In this document: in pieces, positions 38,601 to 53,600 of the stretch
Layout of the letters: each line of letters opens with the position of its first letter
How positions within the stretch are numbered: position 1 is the first letter of the stretch
NCBI GenBank assembly: GCA_004794655.1
Contig: SMMW01000147.1
Span: 1,238,001 to 1,302,000, forward strand
Direction: 5' to 3'
Source of the DNA: Marisa cornuarietis
Taxonomy: Eukaryota; Mollusca; Gastropoda; Architaenioglossa; Ampullariidae
Length of the DNA stretch: 64,000 bases
Notes under the pieces: generated by a model
Told to the model about the DNA's origin: nothing
The model's input: only the letters and a program-made list of their open reading frames with translations
Database searches by the model: none
Position numbers and translations under genes: made by a program

Positions 38601-41600
38601 GTATCTCTGAAATGCACACATCACTGTTTTTCTGATATACCCATGCTTGCTCACACTTTTTCTCATTGCACATTGAGAAAAAAATGACTTGAAGATGCAT
38701 GCCAATCAAGATCTTCTGTGTTATACTTAGATCTTTTACAACATGTACAACTGAATGATTTATGAGAGTATCGTTCTTATGATAATTATTTTGTGTGTGT
38801 GTTTTGGCAAATAGCACAGGCGTCTGCTTTTCTGGCAGTTAGTAGTCATGATGTGACTATGTGCCTGTGTGAATTTTCAGGCATCAATGTATTGTTTAGG
38901 CTATTCACAGCTCCATATACTGACTTTTACATGCTGTGCCTGATGCATGCAAACCAGTGAACTCCTTTCGCTAGTGGAAAAGGGAAATAAAGAACACATA
39001 ATTATTTTTAAACTGGCCAGTCATTGATTCAATAAAATTGCACCAATTTTTTTTTAACAGGTGATGCAAACAGTTGTATAAAAGTATAAAAGCACTTAGG
39101 CCTAACGACCAAACTTCCTAACCTATGACGAAAAGGCACAAGAAATATTACATAAATGCTTTTCTCTTAATCACACTTGGATTTGTCGAGAAAACGGAAA
39201 GCGATGAAAGGGTAGTATTTCTAAAATTAGTATCATCTGCATTAGCTGAATTCAAAGAGAAAAGATGCAGTCCTCAATAAAAGAAAACAGACCAGGACAC
39301 ATTGTGCTGTTTCTGAATGTTCTCTTCGACACTCAGATGAAGTTAGTTTGTACTCATTTAAGAAATCCTAAAGATAATGGCAACAAACACCATGGATTTG
39401 CTCAGAGATCTGTATATACAAATCTGGATCAACTTTGCTCAGAGATCTGTATATACAAATCTCTGCTTTGTTCAAACATACCATGCCAACTTCGGCCCAT
39501 GGCTGTACTCAAGAATTTGCTCAAAATTGATTGTTGTCCAGTCACTTATACAGTAAAAGCAAGTCTTGGACTTTCAGTAAAAGGAAGATCTTCCTACATC
39601 AGTGCTAACTATACAAAAGCATAAGCTTTACAATTGTTGGTAAAAAGCTTAAACAAAGATCAAGCACCAGATATGCAGCATCAACGCTTTGTACACCGTT
39701 CTGGTCTATAAGTAACATGGTGATGCAGTCACAAACACATCGTCAATGGTATCCTTATCCAGCTTAAAATCTACTGACAGTGTGAGGGCACCATTGATGT
39801 GTGTGCTTAAAACAGCTAAAAAAGAATTGAGGGTGACAAATGTATGAGGATCTTAAACGGGAACGTGTAAGTAAATAGATTTTGGATGAAATATTTAAAT
39901 GAGGAAGAAATATTGTTATATCGATAAATATGTATCAGCATTCAGTTGTAACTATAAAATAAAAATGCAATGCTGGACATCAACCATCTATCAAAAAAAT
40001 TACAGAAGTTTATCTTAGACAAATGCACATTTGAAATGTGTTTATATTTTATTAACAAGAATACACATGGAAAATTTAACTCAAATGCACCCAGTTAGTA
40101 ACAGAGAATCAATAATACAATATAGACTGTAATGACCATGATTGTTGCCTTTAAAATTTTGATCAGGAGAAGATTTACTTACGAGTCTGCTGAGTGAATT
40201 TGGTTTTTACTTTTTTTTTTTAACTTTAGTCGAAGCTTCTAAATAAAGTTCCAACATGTAGGGCTGTATTCCAAAATCAACTGTTTTATTTTCTGGGCAA
40301 AAAATTGCTTCTTGAACATGACAACCTAAATGATGTTTTTTTCTTTTGACTTGAAGACATGCATAGATTTGATGAACTGAGCCACACTCGCTGCTACAAA
40401 TACTACACAACAGAACTCTTCTACTTTCCTAGTGGCAGATGAGAATGCCGATGTTTGAAGGCTTATATCTTGAAAATTAAGCATAATTATGTACTCGTTT
40501 TTGGGGAATTATTATTTTACAATGAACTTAACCCCATCATAAAGAAAATGTTGCACTCGTATTGTCCTTTAAGACTGACAGTATGTCCTTAACAGACGTG
40601 ATGAATGTAAGGGTGTTAAATAAAGTCAAGTGTCACTTTTTATTATCATATGTGTATTCTATGTGTATAGAAGAAAATATCATAGAAACCTTCAAAAAGA
40701 GCTTGTAACATTTTTTTTTTATAAAAGAAATTGTTACAAATGATACGCATCTAATAATCTCTTTTTAAACAAAATGTTACAAGTGTTCTTCTAATAAAAC
40801 AGTAGCTGTAAGTTTTGCTAATTTTATCATTCATCAGCTCCTTTTGTTTCTTAGTGGAGCTTTCAACTGGAGAAGAACAAAATTTATTCTGGCGGAAATA
40901 AGATGTGTTTTCATAATTCATGTTACTTCATACACCATCACTCTAACTTGCTCCAGCCAAATCCGTTGATAGCTGTGTCACTTTCTTGGATTGTGTCCAC
41001 ACTTGGTCTTGATCCAGTTGACCCTACATCTGACTGTGACCTTTGTCCTATGAACCTTCTTTCGCTCAGCATATCTGGGTCATCCTGATCACTAAGCACA
41101 AAGGCTGTGTCACTTGTTTCGATGGTGTAGCTCATTGCATGATGGTACAGCCGCTTGATTTTTCCTCTGTGCCGCCTGAGAAAAGCAGCAAGTAGAAGTG
41201 TAATGATCAGACAAAGAATTGTAATAGATGTGGCAGTGATGACCATTCTGGTATTGGAAGAAGCCTCTGAGAGAGATGGCATGCGATTGTTGTTTGGCCG
41301 GATGCTTGGGATGTTGCTATGGGGTGAGTTGGTATCCATCTGGATGGTTGAAATAATGCTGGGGATGATGCTGGACATGGTATTTGTTGATGCTGGGCTG
41401 GATTCTGTTATAACCTCAGTAACTCCACTGATTGGGAGGGAAATTGTAGGTAAACCTTCAGATCTGAAATAAATATTACATAAATGACAGCATTCAAAGT
41501 AGGAAAATGTGCATTTTAATATCAAACATGTCAGTTTTTGAGATGCTTGCAGCAGCTTGACAACACTCTTCTCTTTATTTTTCTTCATGCTTTTTCATGT

Positions 41601-44600
41601 CTACTCATAACCTCAACCCCTCTTTAACTCTTCTTTCTTAATGTTTTGGCTCTTTTCCTTAACTGACTGGTTGAGTTTTATCTGTCTGTCATAATCTTCT
41701 ACAAGCTCAGTCCCTTCTAGCATGGCATTTTCAACTTTTCCATTGGCCTATTGTACTACAGTGAATATTTCTGTCCTGATCCGTTCTATCACTACATGTC
41801 TGCATGAGCTCTATTTTGCATCATATCAACAGATAATCTTGGTAGGGCCGTTTTGGTCCTTGAAGCTTATGCTGAAGTATTCTCGGTAGTGCTGGTTTGC
41901 ATATTGGTAGGAAAATCTCTCACCCCTGGAATGTTTCAAATTATTAGAATTCTGATTCGAATAACTTAGCAATGCAAATATTCCCTGTAGAAAGTTGTGT
42001 CAACAAAAACACTGGCCTCTGGGAAAGTTTCCATATTGCCTCTAAAGGTCACACATGATTGACTTCATCCTTCATAACCTCTTGGGCTCACTAGGTCAGT
42101 ACAGACCAGATCGCTATTTTGTGCCATTGACATCTTTGTGTCCTGGTCCCACTGTACTTGCCACTGATGTCTTTATGTCCTCATCCCACCAAAGTTGCCA
42201 CTGACGTCTTTGTGTCCTCATCTCACCATACTTGCCTGAGCAACTGTCACCTTACCACCCAACCCAGTCTCTTCCATATGTTTGTGCAGATCTCTTTGCA
42301 TTTGGCAGATATGCCTTTTCCTTCTATGGTGTCATTGTTTAGAATTCTCTTCCTCTTTCTGAACTATTGCTATGTTCAGAGCTTACCTTTGAGTCAGTAA
42401 ATTGTTCCCTGCATTCCTTCATTCTTCATCTTTGTGTATGCACTATGTTCATGTTTGTGTGTATGCACTGTGTTCATGTTTGTGTTGCACTATGTTCTTT
42501 TTTGTGTATGCACTATGTTCATGTTTTCCACAGTGTCACCTGTTGTGTTTCTTTGTTGCATGGCTCACTATTATTCATTTGCAGTCTTTCATGCACAGTG
42601 CATTTCACATGGAAATGCATTCTACAAAGTCAATTATGATTCTTATTTTGATGCTGTGTTGATTTTTAACCTCTCTGAATGCCACATATACTTTTCCTGA
42701 AGAAACTCGGTTTGTGGATGGAGAGGGAAAAAAGTTGACTAGAGCTGTTTGAGAAATTAATTACTAATTCAGAGAAGAGTGCTGAGCTTTGTCAGATTTT
42801 TTTAAAAAATAGGCTGTTATGCTTATGTGAAGCTATAGTGATGACAGACTCACCGTTGTGACTGATGCTGCTGACTGGTCTGAGACATGTTAGATGATGT
42901 CTGGCTGGAGCGTGCAGCTGATGATGAAGTGGAACCAGACTGTACAGTTGATGTCAGTGCCTCAGGGTGAATGGTTGATTGTTGGTGACTTCCTTCTCCT
43001 GTGGCAGTGTCATGATCAGTGCTGTCACTGAATGTTGTGGTGGTTGTAGCTTTTGGAGTGGCTTTGGTAGTGGTTCTGATAGTAGATGCCAAAGTATGTT
43101 TTCTTGTGCTAGATGCTCTCTGCAATTTTTTTTTTAAAGAAAGCAAAATTAATAGGATGACCATCCAACAAGAAGAAGATAAATATATCAGAATACCATG
43201 CACTAGATAACTGTTTGACCTTGTTGTGGTGCACAGGGCAAGTTTAGACTAAAGAACACAGTAAATCAAACAGTTGATCTACCACCAAGCTAAGTATATG
43301 AGTGGTGATATTGGGGAAAAACTATTTGATGAAACACTAAAAAGAAACCTGCACTGCAGTAGCATTTATATATTCTGGCAGAAATTTACAAATCATGTAT
43401 ATGGAAATGACATAATTGTTTTTAATTGTGCCCCTGTGATGTTTTTTATGCGGTGTTTTAGCATTTTCTATTGACTGCAGATTCTGCAAAGAACTGCCTG
43501 GCATTTTTTATCAATGGACCTACCTAGCATTTTCTCCTTGCTTCACATTTTCTTGCAGTTACCATTTGTGTTTATTTTTCATGCTGTGGGCTAGCAGTAA
43601 ACAAGATCAAACCCTAAAAGAAGACATAATTGTCACAGTTTTCCTTTTCCACTTGGATATTGTTGACTGTAGATGTACCTCTATCCTTGAGGTTACAATG
43701 TGGCTTATAAACTGTTCCCATTGTGTTAGATTTTGTACCATGTTACCAGCATTTATATTTTGCTTACTGAGAAAGAGAATGCACACCAAACTAAATTGTT
43801 ATCAGCCATATATCCTCATTTGCTTACTATGAAAATGATCACACCCTCCTCTAATTTTCATACTATTTTATATTTTTTTTCTCTCTTTAATTTTATGTAC
43901 AAATACTGGTCTGTATTATTTTTGCAGCTTTTGGTTCAGGAAAAAAAAAAATCTCAGTATTTGAATTTTTAGTCTGTAGTAGCCTTTATTCTTTGCTCAT
44001 TTCAATAGCTGGTTCTAGAAGTATATGCATGGTTCTATTACAACTTTTCTAAAATGAATTTGAAAATGCGAGAGAACAGTGTGCATATGCATATACAGTT
44101 AGACTTTTAACTGAATTACGAGTGTATGCACACAGAATTACACTTGTAATTGAATTACAAGTTTATGAGCTTGAAGTGTGGATGTGCAGGAGAAGCTAAA
44201 AGACCACTGAAACAAGAAACCATTTTCATTTAGTTTTTTTTGTTATTTTGCCCATGATCAAAGACCACTGAAACTAGTAACCATTCATACAGTATATTTT
44301 TTATTTTGTCCATCAAATTGCAGCCATTGTGAAACAAGTAAATGGAAAATATAGTTTCTAATTTTTTCTTCTTCCAGTGATTATCTGGTTTTTTTTTTTT
44401 CAATATTGAAAAGTGAAATTTGTTAAATAAACATTATGCCAAGTTACTGACACAGTCTTAAACACCAAACATGCGTAATAATGATGGACTTACAACTGTG
44501 TGGGATGATGTCTCAGTTGATGACATTCTTGCTGTGTTGGACTCATTTGTAATGTTAGTGTGGAAAATTGGACTAGATATCCATGGCACTTTCCTTGGCG

Positions 44601-47600
44601 CAGTGGTAGCTGTTGTCACCTTGCTGTGGAGGGAAGTCATTACTGTTGATATTGCTGAGGTAAATGGGCTGTTGATGGTTGTTTCTGCTCCAGTTACTGG
44701 CTTCAGTGATGACATGTTTTGTTCCCCTGTTGTGAATACTGGTGTACTTTGACTCTTAGAGAAGGAAACAGAAAATGTAGATGATTTCTTACTAGGTGTT
44801 TTGACACTGGTCACTTTTAACATGGTCACTGTCGCATTTCGATCTCTGATGGCTATAGATACTATTGTGCTCACTTTATCAGAAGTTGGGGGAGACGATG
44901 AGGGCAAACCTTTTGTAGTGATAGTTTCATTTGGTGGTAGAGAAATTTCTGTTGTTGCTGTTGTGAAACTTTTTTGTTCTGTGACTAAGGAGTCAGGAGT
45001 TTGGCTAGAACTCATCCATGTTATTATGGGTTCAGTTTCTGTAAAATCCATCCGAGGTGTAGTTGATTGATGCAGACTATCAGACCCACCATGAACATCT
45101 CCACTGCTGTCAATGTCAGAGTCTCCTGAAGCAAGGTCTTCTGTTATTTTCATGCTGGTAACTGTTGGGGTAGTTGTTGTGTAGTCAAAGGCAGCAGCTG
45201 GGAGGTCAGCTATTGCATGGCCTTGAAGATGTTCTGGTGAGAAGCACACAATATTCTCTGCATCAGCAAACAGACTTCTTTGGCGTTGAATCCAGTCTTG
45301 AAGCCACTTCAGCTTCAGATCACATCGCCACGGATTCTGTGAGAGTCTGATGACCTGGAGATGTGGGAAATAATGTGGTAGGTCCAGTTCCAAAGTTTCT
45401 AGCTGGTTGTCCATAAGGTTCAGGGTTTGGAGATTGTAGAGAGACTTGACAGTCTCCTTAGATCCAATTATGTTTTTAGCCAAGGAGGGGCTAAACCGCA
45501 GGTCAAGCCTTTTCACAAATGGAATGTCTCGAAAGAAGTTTCCTTGAAGAATTGGTTCTGTGTCTTCCACAAAGGACAAATCCAGTTCCTCTAAGCTCTG
45601 GAGGCCAGCTGCAAATCTAGTGGCAATGTGCATGATGGGATTTCTTCCAACATCTAGAATAGTCAGGTTTCTCAGACCAGAGAAGGTTCCATCCTTCAGC
45701 TCGGCAAGAAGATTGCTGCTAAGGTACAGTTTCTGCAGAGAGCCCAGACTCGAAAAGGTGTATGGGCTTAAGCTACAGATTTTGTTGCCTTTTAAAGACA
45801 GCAGTTGAAGTTTGGACTGGCTAGGAAAGTCATGGTTGCTGATAGTTTTAATAGCATTCTTATCTATACACATAGTTTGTACACTTGGTGGAAGAGGGGA
45901 TGGAAATATGGTCAAATTGTTGCCATTCAGCCAGAGCTGTTGCAGATGAACTGTGGGCTGAAAGGATCCAGGTTCGATTTCAGAAATCTGATTCTCATCA
46001 AGAATTATGATTCCCAAATAACGAGTCTTCTGGAACGAATTCTTGGCTATCCTTGTAATATTGTTTTGGCCTAGCTGCAGATACCTGGTTGCCCAAGGTA
46101 ACCCATCAGGAACTGCCTGTAGGTTGCAGTTCGTCAAGTCCAGATAGGATAGTTGAGTGTTTTGTTTGAGAATGTTGTCAATATTTCTCAGTGGGTTGTC
46201 ACGCAGGACCAGGTAGGAGAGCTCTTTCAAGCTATCAAAAGCAGTTGGGCTGATGTAAGATATCTTATTTTCAGATAGCATTAAGTAGATAAGTTTAGAG
46301 AGTGGGGCGAAGGCAGAGTCTGTCAGATTTGTCAAAGCATTCTTGGTCAGAACAAGTCGTGTCAGGCTGGGGATGTTGTCAAATGCACCATCAATAGATA
46401 TCAGTTGATTCTCAGTTACATCCAGGATGTTCAGATTGGGAAGGTTCACAAAGGCATCTTTTTTCAAAGATGTCAGCAAATTTGACCCCAGTTGGAGGTG
46501 CTTCAGGCTAGGCAGATTGCTGAATGCACCATCAGGGAGAGCTGTAAGCCTGTTGTACCGGAGTATGAGCTCCTGAAGGTTCGACAAGTTTTGGAATCTG
46601 CTGGCTTCTAAGCTTTCAATGCTGTTGTGTTGAAGGTCAAGATGTACAACATTTGAAGGAATATTCTGAGGAATTTCTGTCAGCTCTCGTCCATAACAGT
46701 TCACTGTGTCGCCAGCACAGGTGCAGGCAGCAGGACAGCCTTGTGAAAGTGTTACAGCCTTCAGAAACACCATGAAAACTGAGAATACCTGAAGGTGGCA
46801 TCTGGCCATGATAATATTCAACCAGGTATAATGCTGACAGTTGGTTTTGCTTGAAGCTTGTGATGGTCAATTTTACCACCACCTGTTTTGACGATTAAGT
46901 GACTGTCACTAATACTGACAAGTAAATTGCCCTCTTGTAACCTTTATGGCCCAAACTGTGTTTATAAAAGCATGAGATCTGGAGAGGATAAAATACACAC
47001 TTGCTGCTAGAGATAAAAGTTCACTACAGCACAGATGTATAATGACACTTCTTTTCTTGTCTTTTGTCCCTGAAGAACCACATTTCTTTCACATTCCTTC
47101 TTTACATCAAGACAGAATTGTCAACAGTATTTGCTTCCCATGTGGAGTCTTTTTATGTGGTGTTTTTCTTCAGTTTTTTTTCTAGTTAGTCCTCGTTTTC
47201 AGTGTCACAGACTGCATTTGTTTAGGACATTGGCAAACAAGATCAAGAGCTTTCCATACTACTTACATGATGTGTATTTGTTATCCACACTGACATGATT
47301 TGAGTGGCATGATTCTGATTCCTTGGTAGAAATAAGCCTCCAATCATACAGTTACCATATGATGTCAAATAAACGTTTATGGTTTTTTGTTTCTATCCCT
47401 TATGTCTTTGCAACATGGCATGCAAATAGATCATGCTTATTTACATTTGTTCATGTACATTTCCCATGCCTTTTGTCTTTGTGTTTAATTTTATCAGATT
47501 TTCTTATGTATAAACTGCAAATGCACTCTTGGTTGTTTTGGGAAGAAAGTTTCATTTGCTCTACCCCTCCTTCCACTTCCTTCCGCCCACCCTCCTGCTC

Positions 47601-50600
47601 CATTTTTGTGATTTTTAACCCCCCCTCTCTCTCTCTCACAAACATACTTGCATAAAAGCATGTGTGCTTGTGTGACAACTAAGCACATTCATCTCACGTC
47701 CGTTGATGTGAAAAAATACGGTAAGAAGAAAGAGGGGGGATGGGGTATGGTCTATGATGTTGGCAGACACAGAGACTGAGAAAACAAGAAGAGACAGGAA
47801 GCCCTAACTTGCTTCTCACTTAAGTTGGGAGGAAGTGATCGGGGCCAGAGAGTTGCTATCAGATTCCAGGCTTCTTTAACCGCTGACCCCATCTGATCTG
47901 TGCTCACTCTCCTGCATAACATTTGGACTTCTTTTTGGTAGTGTAAGAGCTGCTAAACTAGAGGATTTACACTCCTCCACGCTCATGTATGTTATATAAC
48001 ATGGTCAGATCGAAACAATAAAATGTTCTACAAAATATGGCTAGTACCTGAAAGTCAACAGCACATTGAGCAGATTAGGAAAATAAACCCCTCTCAACCA
48101 CCCTCCCTTCCCCAAGAAAAGGAACAAGAAAAGAAAAGTAAAATGTTAAAGCAACAAATAAATGTGCTGTAGACCTCGGTGCTTGAGATCTAAATAAAAC
48201 CACTTGTTAGCGTTTTGGTTAGTTCCACCTCAGCCTCGAAACAATTTGAATGAAGACAAAAGAGCTGCACTCTATTTCGAGAAGCAGTTGGCACAGCAAT
48301 GCTTTGGTCACATGGGGTGCAGAATCATTGTTCCCCAAGTTTTCTGGGCTACCTCCAGTGTTTATGCACCACCACCCCTTCCTGCATGGGTTGTGTTGAC
48401 CTGAACCCCTAGTGCTAAGTGGGAGATATTTTTATTCTCACTGATTTTCACATAGCCGCAGAGCATTGTCAAGGACTGGCACTTCCGAGTTAGGCTAGGG
48501 ACAGTAGATTGAGGGACGTTGGCTGCTTATTGTTATTATGAAAATGAGACTTTGAAATCCTCTAGCATTCTCATATTCAATTGTTTGGCAGTTTGTAAGA
48601 CTGCGGTGTTTCATTTGTTTACTGGTATTATATTTACAGGGTCAGAGAGCTCTAACATTTTAGTCATAGTGTCAGGTACACACTCTGATGAGTCATTATT
48701 TGATGTACTGGAATTAATACTTTTTCTTCTGTTTTAGTGTTTGCTTGATTGTGTATTTTGACGTTTGTTTGTTTTGAAGAACATCACCATATTAGATTGA
48801 GAGTTTTTTTTTTTTAAACTGTTATTTTCTCAGCTATAAATTTTTCTCCAGGGAAGATAGTCCTACTTTTGCATTTTTGTTTTGATAAAAATTAAGATTA
48901 CTTTGCAAGTGCTTTGACATCATCTAAATGACCAGCTAGTGCAACAATTAAGAGCTTGGTCACCTATAAAATCAGGGCTGGCTGTCCTGGAGTCATATCT
49001 CATCTTAGGAATGCTGTCCTCTCCTTGCCCGTAGCACGTACATGTTTACAGGGCTGGCTGTTTTCTTATGATATAGCCTTAGAAGCTGGCTAAGCATAAA
49101 ACGCTGGCTTCTCCCTTCCCTCAGCAAATTTAAAATAATGAAAACTAATCATTATTACTTATTCAGGGGTGAAATGAACACATTTTTAGCTTTTTTCAGT
49201 ATTCAAAGTTAAATAGATCAGCTTAAAATCTATTTTTTAAAGTTAGCAGAAATCAGGGAGGGAACCAAATCTGCGTGCTTTGTTTCAATCATCAGTGGAA
49301 GTGACTTTAATCATAACAGCATTTTTGAGATGAGAATATTAGTTTACAATATTGGAGTTAACATAAAATTTATTTACAAAGGAAAAATACTGCTGGTTTT
49401 TAATAATAATAATAATTTTTATAACACATTTCCCATTCTAATATACCTATGTAATATACAGAAAAGAAAGTAAAAGGCACTAATATATTAATACAGACTC
49501 AGTCAACTCGAGGTTGAGAAAGGTTAGTTTAAACACTTGGTTTGAAGTTGTGATTTGAATGAATCTCTAGGAAGAAACCCAGTTGAGAGCAGAGCACATG
49601 GTTATCAGTTAGTGGCACTAAGAAGGAATTAGTTTGACAGTTGTCTAGAAAATAGATGGGGCATGAAACATGGTGGCACAAAGCAGTTAGCATCAGGAGC
49701 TTAGCTGATGTCATTTTGCTTGTTTTTAGATGAGAAGTTAATGTTGGATGAGACTGAGAATCTGTAATCTGATATGTGTACACCATGCATGCATGAGAGA
49801 GTTATAATGCCATACAATATACAGTATTACTATAGCAATAATATAGAAGAGAACTTTCAAGGTGACTGTGTAAGTGAATGTTTCAGGTCTATTGTATAAG
49901 TGGATGTTGATGTTACAGGTGTACAAAATGAACTGACACAGTCATCAGAAACGAATGCAGAGTTTGAAGAAGAAGAACAGGATGAAGGTTGTGGTCTGTC
50001 TTCTGCATCAATGTGTTCTTGCCAATACAAGACTATTTTTGCACTCTTTGTGCGCGCGTGTGTGTGTGTGTGTGTGCGCGCACGCATGTGCATTCATGCA
50101 TGTCACTTTTCATTCTTTTGTTTATTTTTCAAATTATTGTTAGAACCTCCATGGTAACATTCTGATATCTGTTAATGACTGATTTTTTAAGCCATAGTTG
50201 AAATCATAGTTGAAAAAAAAAACATCATGAAAAAGCTGTACTTTAAAGATGTAGGTATAACCTTAAAACTTAAGGCTATGGATCTCAGATTCTGAATGAA
50301 GTTTTTCTTGTACATTTCATCTTCCAACCTTTTTATAGTGTGAACTACAATGATTGTAACTACCCACAAAATCCAGAAAAAAAGAAGAAAATGTTTTAAT
50401 GTGTTTCTGTTAAAAACAGAAAGAGAAGAAATAACTGCTTCAAGCTGGGAGCAAGAGTTCAACTTTATTGCCTATTTCAATAAGTGAGTTCCTATGGCTG
50501 CTTATCACTCCCAAGTTTCAAATGTTCTTCTTTGTATAAAAGCTGAAGGAATTTTAAGTCCTCTCATATATTTCATATTGGACTTACTCTGTAACCTTTT

Positions 50601-53600
50601 CTGTTACCACAGAAGAACAAATCTAGTGTAACAGAATATATGTAAACCATCATTATTTCTCCCCTTTCATCCATACACGATTACAAATGACAGACTTCTG
50701 CTTTAAGACTGTTGCTTTTGTAAAAATTAAAAATTACTTAGCATTTAGATGTGATAAACAATCTGCTTTTAAAAAGAGATCGCAAACGTTGTGCTTTTCC
50801 TCGTTGTCTGGTCTCAGATACAATTTGTTTGCCAGCATGCTGCTTATGCTGTGTGTTCAACCTGTTGCTCCATAAAAGATCATCTGCAAATATTTACTGT
50901 CAACAGTTATGGCAAGCCAGAGATCCTCAAGCACTACATTCTTCTGGCGGCTGACTTTGAGAAAAACTCAACCCACACCAACCACTGTGTTGTTAAGATG
51001 CTTCATCGCATTGGGTTTGACCTTGGATGCATTGCTATGCTTTTTCAGGCCTCACTTTTTCGTGTCTTTCAGCGTTTGATGCTAGGACCATTAGCCCGCT
51101 CCCCAAAGTTTCAAGTGAGCATGTTTTGATGTGAACTTTCTTGAGGAATAGATGAACCTACAGATTGTCTAGTTGAGCTGTTTGATTGCATAACCATGAG
51201 TATAACATGGAGTCATTGCTGTACCATAATGAAGATGTGAATGTTCTTGGATACCAAAACCATGAAAAATAACGATATTATAAACCTGCGTTATTATTTA
51301 CCTCTTTATGAATAGTTTGTCCAAAGTCACTGACAATGGTAACATTCTTAATCACTAGTTTTCAGTTATACAAACGAACATTCACATATATTTTGTGGAT
51401 CATGCAGGAAATGTTCACATTTGCTGTGCACGTGGTGCGCCGCTTCACAGAAGTTGCAGAGAAAAACAGAAAAGTGTTCATGGAGATGCTCTTTTGGAAG
51501 GGAAATAAAGAGGCTTTGCAGATCACAGAAGGATACAGCATTGAGACAGGGTGAGACTGCAGTCCGCATAGTGACTTGTTAAAGAAGATGCAGTGAAAGT
51601 TACAATACCATAAAGACACATGCATGCACCTTTATCTGCAGAGACATTGAATTAAGCATAAGTATAGAAATGAGTGCATGCAAACAGAATGTTTTCAACT
51701 TTTCTTTCCTTTTCCTTTTGTTTTTACTAATTTTTAGTTTTGGCCTTTTGCCTTTTAAGGCTAAACTATATTTTATGTAAACTAAATTATATATCTGCAG
51801 CAAAGCTAAGGTATTATGGACAGAAGATGAAGAAAATCAGCTCACAAAGCTCTTTGAAGATATTCACTATACCAGCCACCCAGGTGAGACAAATTAAAAG
51901 GAAAGTTTGCCCTGTGGCGCAGAGTCTATCATATTTATTTATCCATTTTTGTCTTGAGGCTTATGCCAAGATTTAAAATGCGATTAAATGCCCAAAGTAT
52001 TAACTGGCATAATTGGTTTAAATGTAAAGAGTCATACAGACCACAGACTAGTGGCCATAGGGATAGGGAATGTGGTTCACCATGTGTAGGATAGGGCATG
52101 TGGAGATGGAACCTAACCCCCCTTTTTTTCCAACGCCTTTACCATTTCTGGTGGACAGCTGCTGGATGTTGCAGGGGAAGTTTTCTAGCCATAGACCTGA
52201 ACAGATTTTAAACCAGCTATCTTCTTTTTCTATAGTAGTGTGCCCTCACTATTGGAGAGCTATCCTTTTAGAGGGTACTTTATCAGAATGGACCATGTAA
52301 AGCATTGCTGAACATTCACTGCTGGAATAAATGTATATATATATATATAGTTGTTGTTTATTTAGTTGGAAAGTGCTTCCACCTTGCGGTGATTTCGCAC
52401 TATGGGAGGAAAGGGAGGGGGGAGGAAACCGGAGTACCCGGAGAAAACCCCCGCCGTCCAGCCCTGCGAACAGGTGTCACATACAGAGAGTGTCCCGAGA
52501 CGAGATCTGAACCCTGAGCCGCTCACTGCAGTGGTGACAAGCGAGTGTTTTAACCACTACACTACCGGGGGCCCCCCCTATATATATATATATAGAGAGA
52601 GAGAAAGGATTAAGGTTGTGAATGAAAAGAGGTAGGAAAGACCCGAATATGACTAACCAATGTAATGAATGCTTGGTGTTGCTGTAAGCAGCCATTTATC
52701 AGATGACTTAATGCTGCAGGTCAAGACACTGCAGACTTAATCCTTGAAAGGTGGGAAGGGAAGCCCAAGACAAGAATGCAGATTGTGTCCCACCTGAAAA
52801 ACCTTCACCTCATTACCAGTGCACTTGAACTGAAGCAGAAGGCTTTAAGTTCCAGGTAAGTGTACAGAAGAATGTGCGTGCTGAACAACTGATTTTTGCC
52901 TGTCTTATTATTTTTTTCCCATCTGTTGAGGGTTAAGACAAAATTTATGTTTTAAATTCAAAGATGGAGATGTGATGGTAAGGGAAGTTTTTTTTTTACA
53001 TTTTTCAGTTCTAAACAGGTAGCAGCAGGTCTTTAGTCTGCTGTGTGTGCCTTTACAAAGCTCAAAGAAGTGTTGTATAAATAATTACTGTTGGCAATAA
53101 AGTTCACCATTAAAAATTTTTCTAGCAACTAGGTTTAGTTCACAACAAAATTCTAATTTCCCAGTTATGAGCATAGAAAACTGCTTTGTTCACAAGATTT
53201 ACATCTTTGAGCATTTCAGAGTTTTACCTGCAAATAAGAGCTTAATACTTCCTTTCTCATGATATCACAAAATAAGACTCCCTGTTACGGTAGTGCCTCA
53301 TAAGTTTGTACTAAAAGTTCTTGCATTAGCTGCAAATTTTGGTAACATCATAAGTCACAATTTAGGTTAGGCCATATGTTTTGTACCCCAGAAAATGTGA
53401 AAGCCCAGTGACAACTACTTAATTTTGTGTTTTACTCATGTTGGTTCTTAAACTTATCCCAAGATAATAATAATAATAGTGAAGATTTTTATAGCGCATA
53501 TTCACACTCATAGAGAGCATGCTCTTAGCGCTTAAAACGAGGAAGAGACGTGGACTAAGTAGATACAGAACAAAGGGGACGAAAGAAAACGACAGTACTG

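Noticed and set aside
39265..39624. 119-codon frame in timeless intron 18
   Set aside because: It contains a near-tandem 29-base duplication, has no domain and no splice support; probably chance.
41155..41472. Plus-strand frame opposite the last exon of the nested LRR gene
   Set aside because: It is the shadow of the real minus-strand exon, which has a membrane helix and phase-matched splice sites.
44471..46074. Several plus-strand frames opposite the LRR exon
   Set aside because: They are antisense shadows of the LRR-coding exon.
46810..46821. N-terminal extension of the LRR protein upstream of ATG 46809
   Set aside because: The extension would begin with TTG; the ATG at 46809 gives a normal signal peptide and is preferred.
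52480..52573. Functional tRNA gene
   Set aside because: A and B boxes are present on the minus strand, but the cloverleaf is degraded and continuous with a SINE body.
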